The notes under the pieces: generated by a model
Databases searched by the model: none
The model's input: the letters and a program-made list of their open reading frames with translations, nothing else
Told to the model about the DNA's origin: nothing
In this document: in pieces, positions 1 through 5,031 of the stretch
How the letters are laid out: each line of letters starts with the position of its first letter
Position numbering within the stretch: position 1 is the first letter of the stretch
Source: CADEED01 sp036274075
Lineage (GTDB): Bacteria > Pseudomonadota > Gammaproteobacteria > Steroidobacterales > Steroidobacteraceae
Assembly: GCA_036274075.1 (NCBI GenBank)
Contig: DASUGK010000028.1
Coordinates: forward strand, 1 to 9,654
DNA: 9,654 nucleotides
Direction: 5' to 3'
Translations under genes and position numbers: made by a program

Positions 1-434
1 AGGATCAGGAAGCCGAGCATCGCCGCCGGGTGCTGGATCTCGAACGGCACGAACAGGCGGGCCGTGATCAGGATGATGACGCCGAGCATCACCGACTTGG
101 TGGCGGCGGCGCCGACGTAACCCGCCAGCACTTCCACCACCGAGATCGGCGCCGAGAGCATTTCATAGATGGTGCCCGAGAACTTCGGCATGTAGATGCC
201 GAAGGAGGAGTTGTTGAGGCTCTCGGTGAGCACCGTCAGCATGACCAGCCCGGGCACGATGAAGGCGCCGTACGACACGCCGTCGATGCTCACCATGCGC
301 GAGCCGATGGCCGAGCCGAACACCACGAAGTACAGCGAGGTGGTGATCACCGGCGCGGCGATGCTCTGGAAGATGGTGCGGAAGGTGCGCGACATCTCGA
401 AGGTGTAGATGGCGCGGATGGCGTGGATGTTCAT
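1..434 (-). CDS. ABC-2 type transporter permease, YadH-like (C-terminus outside window)
   Basis: Membrane subunit of an ABC-2 family exporter; it should form the inner-membrane pore driven by the ATPase encoded just upstream. Reading the minus strand from the ATG at 434 gives 144 uninterrupted codons to the window edge, starting MNIHAIRAIYTFEMSRTFRT. This matches the amphipathic N-terminal stretch of COG0842 permeases, followed by a first membrane segment (SIAAPVITTSLYFVVFG). The loop SRMVSIDGVSYGAFIVPGLV and the segment NNSSFGIYMPKFSGTIYEML are typical of YadH and its relatives. About 110 residues of the usual ~255 are missing beyond base 1. The start codon overlaps the ATPase stop as ATGA, the classic sign of translational coupling in a two-gene operon. 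The family is clear; the substrate is unknown (YadGH itself is poorly characterised). Confidence 0.92.
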   Translation of the reverse strand, partial: MNIHAIRAIYTFEMSRTFRTIFQSIAAPVITTSLYFVVFGSAIGSRMVSIDGVSYGAFIVPGLVMLTVLTESLNNSSFGIYMPKFSGTIYEMLSAPISVVEVLAGYVGAAATKSVMLGVIILITARLFVPFEIQHPAAMLGFLI

Positions 435-1354
435 GCGCGCCCCCGCACCAGGCTCACGAAAATGTCTTCGAGCGAACTCTCCGCGGTGTGCAGGTCCTTG
501 AACTCGATGCCGTGTTCATTGAGCTTGCGCAGCAGCCCGGCGATGCCGGTCTCCGCGGCCTGCGTGTCGAAGGTGTAGATGAGTTCGGTGCCGTCCTTGA
601 CCAGTTCGAGCGGCAGGCCGGCCAGGGCGGGTGGAATCGCCGCCAGCGGATTCTGCAGGTGCAGGGTCAGCTGCTTCTTGCCGAGCTTGCGCATCAGCGC
701 GTTTTTCTCCTCGACCACGACCAGTTCGCCCTTGTTGATGACACCGATGCGGTCGGCCATCTCCTCGGCTTCTTCGATGTAGTGAGTGGTGAGGATGATG
801 GTGACGCCGCGCTCGCGCAGTCCGCGCACCATCTGCCACATGTCCCGGCGCAGCTCCACGTCGACGCCCGCGGTGGGCTCGTCGAGGAACAGGATGGTGG
901 GCTCGTGCGACAGCGCCTTGGCGATCATCACGCGGCGCTTCATGCCGCCCGAGAGCGTCATGATCTTCGAGTCCTTCTTGTCCCACAGCGACAGGTCACG
1001 CAGCACCTTCTCGCAGAACTCCGCCGAGCGCGGCTTGCCGAACAGGCCGCGGCTGTACTGCGTGGTGTTCCACACCGTCTCGAACATGTCGGTGGCCAGC
1101 TCCTGCGGCACCAGCCCGATGCGCGTGCGCGCCTCGCGGAAGTCGCGCGCGATGTCGAAGCCGTCGGCGGTGATCTGCCCGGCCGACGGGGTGACGATGC
1201 CGCAGATGATGTTGATCAACGTGGTCTTGCCGGCGCCGTTCGGCCCGAGCAGGGCGAAGATCTCGCCGCGGCGGATCTCCAGGTTCACGTTCTTGAGGGC
1301 GTTGAAACCGGTGGCGTAGGTCTTGGACAGACCCGAGACGGTGAGCACGGACAT
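431..1354 (-). CDS. ABC transporter ATP-binding protein, YadG-like
   Basis: Cytoplasmic ATPase that powers the permease encoded directly downstream. The 307-residue protein is the usual YadG length (about 308). All nucleotide-binding motifs are intact: Walker A GPNGAGKTT (37-45), Q-loop Gln84 in GLVPQE, ABC signature LSGGMKRR (134-141), Walker B ILFLDEP with Glu159 as the catalytic base, D-loop GVD (163-165) and H-loop His191 in TTHY. The GGMKRR signature, the ELRRDMW segment and the C-terminal FVSLV are features shared with E. coli YadG as I remember it. The ~90-residue C-terminal extension after the H-loop is also typical. The start at 1354 puts the conserved first beta strand (LTVSGLSKTY) right at the N-terminus; no strong Shine-Dalgarno is visible before it. 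The transported substrate is not predictable from sequence. Confidence 0.95.
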   Translation of the reverse strand: MSVLTVSGLSKTYATGFNALKNVNLEIRRGEIFALLGPNGAGKTTLINIICGIVTPSAGQITADGFDIARDFREARTRIGLVPQELATDMFETVWNTTQYSRGLFGKPRSAEFCEKVLRDLSLWDKKDSKIMTLSGGMKRRVMIAKALSHEPTILFLDEPTAGVDVELRRDMWQMVRGLRERGVTIILTTHYIEEAEEMADRIGVINKGELVVVEEKNALMRKLGKKQLTLHLQNPLAAIPPALAGLPLELVKDGTELIYTFDTQAAETGIAGLLRKLNEHGIEFKDLHTAESSLEDIFVSLVRGRA

Positions 1355-1385
1355 GGGCGGGTACGTTAACGAGGCGGCCAGCGGT

Positions 1386-1418
1386 ACTCAATGACCCCTC
1401 CGGGGTAGGACATTGAGT
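1386..1418. other. Bulged hairpin / inverted repeat between divergent genes
   Basis: The outer arms ACTCAATG (1386-1393) and CATTGAGT (1411-1418) are exact reverse complements. Directly inside them ACCCC (1394-1398) pairs with GGGGT (1402-1406) around a three-base TCC loop, leaving AGGA (1407-1410) as a one-sided bulge. That makes a 13-bp stem. It lies 32 bases before the ATPase start and 51 bases before the DUF1287 start, where a terminator would not be expected. It could be a dyad operator acting on both genes, a leader RNA structure, or a REP-like repeat. Only the pairing itself is seen directly. Confidence 0.5.
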
Positions 1419-1445
1419 GTTTCTGCACCTGCAGTTAGCTTTGCT

Positions 1446-1459
1446 TCACCGATCGGTGA
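1446..1459. promoter_or_regulatory. Perfect 14-bp palindrome before the DUF1287 gene
   Basis: TCACCGATCGGTGA is its own reverse complement over all 14 bases. Its right end runs into the likely ribosome binding site (GAGGGG, 1458-1463) of the gene starting at 1470. A bound dimeric repressor or an RNA fold here could limit access to the start. No regulator is encoded next to it in the window, so the operator role is inference; a 14-bp palindrome in GC-rich DNA can also arise by chance. Confidence 0.35.
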
Positions 1460-1469
1460 GGGGTTGGCG

Positions 1470-2057
1470 ATGAACGCGCGCCGGAAGACGTGGATCGTCC
1501 CTGTCAGCTGCGGGCTGCTGGCCATGCCGGCGCTCGCAAACAACCTCGACGTGGTGCGCGCCGCGCGCCAGCAGATCGGCGTCACCGTGGTCTACGACGG
1601 TGGTTACCAGGACATCGACTACCCCGGCGGCGACGTGCCGGTCGAGCGAGGTGTGTGCACGGACGTGGTGGTGCGCGCTTTGCGCAAGGCGAAAGCCATG
1701 GACCTGCAGAAGCTGGTCCACGAGGACATCAGCGCGCACTTCGCGGCCTACCCGCACCAGCGCCGCTGGGGCCAGGACGAGCCGGATGCCAACATCGATC
1801 ATCGGCGCGTGCCCAACCTCATGACGTATTTCTCGCGCGCCGGGTATTCGCAGCCGATATCGTTCAAGCCCGAGGACTATCTACCCGGGGACCTGGTGGC
1901 CTGGAACCTCGGCGGTGGCATCCTGCACATCGGCATCGTCAGCGACCGCCACGCCGCGACGCGGGTGCCCCTGGTGATCCACAACATCGGCGCCGGCACC
2001 CGGGAAGAGGACATCCTCTTCCGTTACACCATCATCGGCCATTACCGCCTGCCGTGA
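1470..2057 (+). CDS. DUF1287 domain-containing exported protein
   Basis: A 195-residue protein of the DUF1287 family (E. coli YijF is a member); no biochemical function is established as far as I know. The N-terminus MNARRKTWIVPVSCGLLAMP followed by ALA and then NNLD is a good type I signal peptide, cleaved about residue 23, so the mature protein should be periplasmic. Family hallmarks are YDGGYQDIDYPGGDVP, RGVCTDVVVRAL with Cys63, GDLVAWNLGGGILHIGIVSD with His153, and HNIGAGTREED. The Cys and His blocks resemble the catalytic pair of NlpC/P60-like papain-fold hydrolases, which would suggest a cell-wall or amide hydrolase; this is inference. I chose ATG 1470 because GAGGGG lies 6 bases upstream and the signal peptide begins there. 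The upstream TTG at 1413 would add 19 residues before the basic region and lies inside the hairpin at 1386-1418. Confidence 0.88.
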   Translation: MNARRKTWIVPVSCGLLAMPALANNLDVVRAARQQIGVTVVYDGGYQDIDYPGGDVPVERGVCTDVVVRALRKAKAMDLQKLVHEDISAHFAAYPHQRRWGQDEPDANIDHRRVPNLMTYFSRAGYSQPISFKPEDYLPGDLVAWNLGGGILHIGIVSDRHAATRVPLVIHNIGAGTREEDILFRYTIIGHYRLP

Positions 2058-2060
2058 TTC

Positions 2061-2098
2061 GGGGACAGATCTGTTTGTCGTCAAATAAATCTGTCCCC
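2061..2098. repeat. REP-like palindromic element
   Basis: GGGGACAGAT (2061-2070) and ATCTGTCCCC (2089-2098) are perfect 10-base inverted arms. Inside, TTTG (2074-2077) pairs with CAAA (2082-2085) around a TCGT loop, with one mismatch and one G-T pair between the two stems. Read on the minus strand the element begins GGGGACAGATTTATTTG. From memory, GGGGACAGATTTATTT-type palindromes recur in gammaproteobacterial genomes and are often near REP-associated tyrosine transposases. No transposase gene lies in this window. It starts three bases after the DUF1287 stop, so it could also block or terminate transcription, but there is no T-tract. The rest of the 108-base gap (2099-2165) shows no convincing promoter. 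Confidence 0.6.
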
Positions 2099-2165
2099 AT
2101 GGGTATCTGTCGGCGGTTGCTGACGCCTGTGGCCGCCGTTTTCACGGTAGGCTTCGCCACCCACC

Positions 2166-4028
2166 ATGAGTGCCAAGCCCGGGATCGCCAAGTCCTCCGA
2201 GATACCTGCCGACGGGCCGAATTCGGCACGGCGCTTCTTTGGCGTGTTCCGTTACACCAAGCGCGCGCTGGAGCTGGTCTGGACCACCAGCAAGCAACTC
2301 TCGCTGCTGTTCGGCTTCGTCACCATCGTCGCGGGCGTGTTGCCTTCGGCGGTGGCCTGGATCGGCGCGCGCATCCTCAACAGCGTGATCGACGCCGGCA
2401 AGGCACACGCGGCCGGCCAGCCCGTGGACTACGACACGGTGATCTACTGGGTGCTGGCCGAGGCCCTGGTGCTGGTGGGCATCACGGCGGCGCACCGCGG
2501 CATCACGCTGTGCCAGGCCCTGTTCAAGGCCAAGCTATCGCATCGCGTGAACGTCATGATCCTCGAGAAGGCGCTCACGCTCGAGCTCACGCAATTCGAA
2601 GACTCGGAGTTCTACGACAAGCTCACGCGCGCCCGGCGCGAGGCCTCGAGCCGCCCGCTGTCGCTGGTGATGCGCACCTCGATGCTGCTGCAGAACGCGA
2701 TTTCCATCGTGACCTTCGCGTCGCTGCTGGCCGGCTTCTCGCCCTGGGCGGTGGTCATCCTCATCTTCGGCGGCCTGCCGGCGTTCTTCGCCGAGACCAA
2801 GTTCTCGGGTGACGCCTTCCGCCTGTTCCGCTGGCGCGAGCCCGAGACGCGCATGCAGACCTACCTCGAAACCGCGATCGCGCGCGAAGACCACGCCAAG
2901 GAGGTCAAACTGTTCGATCTCGGCAGGCTGTTCCTGGGCCGGTACATCGGCATCTTCCAGGGCCTGTATGCCAAGGACCGCAATCTCACCATCCGGCGCG
3001 AGAGCTGGGTGTTCACGCTCACGCTGCTCAGCATCGCCTCGCTCTACGGCGCCTATGCCTGGTGCGCCATCGAGGCGGTGAAGGGCACGATCACGCTGGG
3101 TGACATGACCATGTACCTGCTGCTGTTCCGCCAGGGCCAGACGGCAGTGACCACGAGCCTCGGCGCCATCGGCGGCATGTACGAAGACAACCTGTACCTG
3201 TCGACGTTGTACGAGTACCTCGAGCAGCCGGTGGAGTCGAGCTCCGGCACCGCGGTCAGCGGCCCCGACCCCGAAGCTGGCGTGCAGTTCGAGAACGTCG
3301 AGTTCCGCTACCCGGGTTCGGACCGCGTGGCCGTCACCGGCATCAACCTGCAGATAAAGCGCGGCGAATCGCTGGCGCTGGTGGGCGAGAACGGCTCCGG
3401 CAAGACCACGCTGATCAAACTACTGACGCGCCTGTACAAGCCCACCTACGGGCGCATCCTGCTCGACGGCCGCGACCTGCAGGAATGGGACGAGACCGTG
3501 CTGCGCCGGCGCATCGGCGTCATCTTCCAGGACTTCGTGCGCTACCAGCTCATGGTGGGCGAGAACATCGGCGCCGGTGACGTGCGCGAATTCGAGAACC
3601 GCGAGCGCTGGGCGCAGGCTGCTTCTCAGGGCAAGGCCGCGCCGTTCATCGAGAGCATGCCGAAGCAGTACGATTCGCAGCTCGGCAAGTGGTTCAAGGA
3701 CGGGCGCGAGCTCTCCGGCGGGCAGTGGCAGAAGATCGCGCTGTCGCGCGCCTTCATGCGCAGCGACGCCGACATCCTGGTGCTCGACGAGCCCACCGCG
3801 GCCATGGACGCGGCGGCCGAGGCCGAGGTGTTCGAACACTTCCGCTCGCTGATGGGCAAGCGCATCGCCATCGTGATCTCCCACCGCTTCTCCACCGTGC
3901 GCATGGCCGATCACATCGTGGTGCTCGAGCAGGGGCACATCATCGAGCGCGGCAACCACGAAAGCCTCATGCAACAGGACGGGATCTACGCCAAGTTGTT
4001 CACGCTGCAGGCGAGGGGCTACCGGTAG
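2166..4028 (+). CDS. ABC exporter half-transporter (fused membrane and ATPase domains, lantibiotic/peptide exporter type)
   Basis: A 620-residue ABC exporter subunit with its membrane domain N-terminal to the ATPase (COG1132 architecture), expected to act as a dimer in the inner membrane. Hydrophobic stretches lie roughly at residues 45-67, 92-110, 173-212 (probably two helices) and 281-304. The segment EFYDKLTRARREAS and the motif EVKLF (246-250) are characteristic of the NisT/SpaT-like branch. There is no N-terminal C39 peptidase domain. ATPase motifs are complete: A-loop Tyr382, Walker A GENGSGKTT (407-415), Q-loop Gln455, signature LSGGQ (516-520), Walker B ILVLDE ending in Glu542, and H-loop His573. 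The D-loop is AAMD rather than the usual SALD. ATG 2166 lacks a strong Shine-Dalgarno, but no alternative start fits better. No lanthipeptide or other peptide biosynthesis gene is adjacent, so the substrate is unknown. Confidence 0.92.
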   Translation: MSAKPGIAKSSEIPADGPNSARRFFGVFRYTKRALELVWTTSKQLSLLFGFVTIVAGVLPSAVAWIGARILNSVIDAGKAHAAGQPVDYDTVIYWVLAEALVLVGITAAHRGITLCQALFKAKLSHRVNVMILEKALTLELTQFEDSEFYDKLTRARREASSRPLSLVMRTSMLLQNAISIVTFASLLAGFSPWAVVILIFGGLPAFFAETKFSGDAFRLFRWREPETRMQTYLETAIAREDHAKEVKLFDLGRLFLGRYIGIFQGLYAKDRNLTIRRESWVFTLTLLSIASLYGAYAWCAIEAVKGTITLGDMTMYLLLFRQGQTAVTTSLGAIGGMYEDNLYLSTLYEYLEQPVESSSGTAVSGPDPEAGVQFENVEFRYPGSDRVAVTGINLQIKRGESLALVGENGSGKTTLIKLLTRLYKPTYGRILLDGRDLQEWDETVLRRRIGVIFQDFVRYQLMVGENIGAGDVREFENRERWAQAASQGKAAPFIESMPKQYDSQLGKWFKDGRELSGGQWQKIALSRAFMRSDADILVLDEPTAAMDAAAEAEVFEHFRSLMGKRIAIVISHRFSTVRMADHIVVLEQGHIIERGNHESLMQQDGIYAKLFTLQARGYR

Positions 4029-4032
4029 CCGT

Positions 4033-4076
4033 TTATCGTTGAAAAAGTATTGACAAACGATAATTATCTATCGTTT
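4033..4076. promoter_or_regulatory. Putative operator: three TATCGTT(T) motifs, candidate site of the HTH regulator
   Basis: AAACGATA (4055-4062) and TATCGTTT (4069-4076) form a perfect 8-bp inverted repeat with a 6-base spacer. A third copy, TTATCGTT (4033-4040), is a perfect inverted repeat of AACGATAA (4056-4063). The middle copy can thus pair with either flank. The stretch is markedly AT-rich against its surroundings. Its place directly upstream of a DUF2975/HTH operon, inside a candidate promoter, suggests binding by the HTH protein encoded at 4670. The repeats are seen directly; the binding partner is inference. The same inverted arms could also act as a weak terminator for the preceding ABC gene. 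Confidence 0.6.
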
Positions 4077-4079
4077 ACT
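4050..4079 (+). promoter_or_regulatory. Candidate sigma70 promoter of the DUF2975/HTH operon
   Basis: A perfect TTGACA -35 hexamer (4050-4055) is followed, after 18 bases, by TTTACT (4074-4079), which matches four of six -10 consensus positions. The inverted repeat 4055-4076 occupies almost exactly the spacer, a geometry typical of repressor-controlled promoters. A second possible pairing, TTGAAA (4039-4044) with TAATTA (4061-4066), has a 16-base spacer and cannot be excluded. Confidence 0.5.
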
Positions 4080-4122
4080 GTCGCCACGCGGCGCGAATCC
4101 CATGCCGCCGGGAGATCCACCC

Positions 4123-4656
4123 ATGTTGGCGATGACGGCAGATCGACGTAACTCCATCCAGCGCGCGGCCCGGGCATTGCTGATTTTCTTCATCTTCATG
4201 TCCGTGATCTTCCTGTGGAGCACGCTGGCCAACATCGTCCACCCCTTCCCGCCGGGAAGCCGGACGCTCGCAGGCGTTGTGTTCGAAGGTGCAGCCATCA
4301 CCGACAGGATCCACAACCTCTGGCTCCTGCAGATGGGGTTGGGCGCCGCACTGAACCTCAAGATCCTCTACCACTTCATCCGGCTGATGATCCTGTACAT
4401 GCGGGGCAAGGTATTCACGGCACAGAGCGTTTCGCAGCTCCGCCAGGTCGGTTTCACCTTCGCCTTCGGGCTGGTGGTCTGGCTGGTGGTCCTGGTCGCG
4501 GGATGGCCGGAGATTTCGGCCGCGGAGGATCAACGCATGAACATCATGCCGTCCTTCCCGGGTGGCGCGATCATCGGCGCCTGCTTCTTCCTGTTCGCCA
4601 GCCGCATCGTGGATGAAGGACGCGAGCTGCGCGAAGAGCAGGACCTGGTCGTCTGA
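4123..4656 (+). CDS. DUF2975 domain-containing membrane protein
   Basis: A 177-residue inner-membrane protein of the DUF2975 family (B. subtilis YoaS type), function unknown. Four hydrophobic segments are visible at about residues 18-39, 66-92, 109-128 and 145-162. The family signature after the second segment, a GKVFT turn followed by SVSQLRQVG (residues 95-110), is present. So is the conserved tail IVDEGRELREEQDLVV, which in this family leads directly into the partner HTH gene. ATG 4123 is preferred because GGGAG (4110-4114) lies 8 bases upstream. In-frame ATGs at 4102 and 4132 are alternatives that change only the first few residues. It is followed after 13 bases by the HTH gene; such pairs are usual for the family, and the HTH is thought to regulate the membrane protein gene. 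Confidence 0.87.
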   Translation: MLAMTADRRNSIQRAARALLIFFIFMSVIFLWSTLANIVHPFPPGSRTLAGVVFEGAAITDRIHNLWLLQMGLGAALNLKILYHFIRLMILYMRGKVFTAQSVSQLRQVGFTFAFGLVVWLVVLVAGWPEISAAEDQRMNIMPSFPGGAIIGACFFLFASRIVDEGRELREEQDLVV

Positions 4657-4669
4657 CGGGGCTGCTGGC

Positions 4670-4909
4670 GTGGCTATCGTCGTGAATCTCGATGTGATGC
4701 TGGCGCGGCGCAAGCTGCAGCTGAACACCGTCGCCGAGCGCGTCGGCATCACGCCGCAGAATCTCTCCGTCCTGAATGCGGGCCGGGCCCGCGCGATCCG
4801 TTTCAGCACCCTCGAGAAACTGTGCGAAGTGCTGGAATGTCAGCCCGGAGACCTGCTGGCCTACGAGGACGGCGCACAGTCCAAACCGGTGGCCCGCAGC
4901 GCCGATTGA
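4670..4909 (+). CDS. XRE-family helix-turn-helix transcriptional regulator (YozG-like)
   Basis: A 79-residue cytoplasmic DNA-binding protein of the Cro/C1 (HTH_26-like) type that is typically paired with DUF2975 proteins. The sequence opens MAIVVNLDVMLARRK, very close to the start of YozG-type regulators. The HTH spans about residues 16-40 (TVAERVGITPQNLSVL), followed by GRARAIRFSTLEKLCEVLEC and the CQPGDLL turn common to this group. A GTG start at 4670 is chosen because it preserves the MAI(I/V)VNLDVML beginning; GTG 4682 would remove four residues. CGGGG about 8 bases upstream can serve as ribosome binding site. The gene begins 13 bases after the DUF2975 stop, so the two are surely cotranscribed. 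It is the obvious candidate to bind the TATCGTTT repeats at 4033-4076 and repress its own operon, though this is not shown by sequence alone. The last ~12 residues are a poorly conserved tail. Confidence 0.87.
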   Translation: MAIVVNLDVMLARRKLQLNTVAERVGITPQNLSVLNAGRARAIRFSTLEKLCEVLECQPGDLLAYEDGAQSKPVARSAD

Positions 4910-4985
4910 TGCCGCAACAGGCCGCGGAGCAGTTAGCCAGCGGCCGGATGCGGCAGAGAGAGGTCAGGCAACCTCGCATTTACAC

Positions 4986-4991
4986 TACAAT
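4986..4991 (+). promoter_or_regulatory. Possible -10 element for the M16 peptidase gene
   Basis: TACAAT matches five of six -10 consensus positions and lies in a locally AT-richer stretch about 40 bases before the peptidase start. No good -35 is visible at the proper distance (the sequence near 4961-4968 matches poorly), so the promoter may be weak or activator-dependent. I see nothing else in the 122-base gap 4910-5031 apart from the ribosome binding site at 5018-5025. Confidence 0.3.
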
Positions 4992-5031
4992 TCGCGCGAC
5001 TTTCATTCATCAACGTCAGGGGGAGCAGGGA

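Noticed and set aside
488..1369. 293-codon plus-strand frame opposite the YadG-like gene
   Set aside because: Shadow of the minus-strand ATPase; no motif or plausible start signal.
1413..1469. TTG-initiated extension of the DUF1287 protein
   Set aside because: It would start inside the hairpin at 1386-1418 and put 19 residues before a typical signal peptide; ATG 1470 has a better ribosome binding site.
1490..2812. 440-codon plus-strand frame spanning DUF1287, the palindrome and the start of the ABC exporter
   Set aside because: It overlaps two well-supported genes in another frame, and its Arg/Ala/Pro/Gly-rich translation is a GC-bias artefact.
4822..5031. N-terminal extension of the M16 reading frame
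   Set aside because: It overlaps the HTH gene, would bury the clear signal peptide in the interior, and bypasses the good ribosome binding site before 5032.
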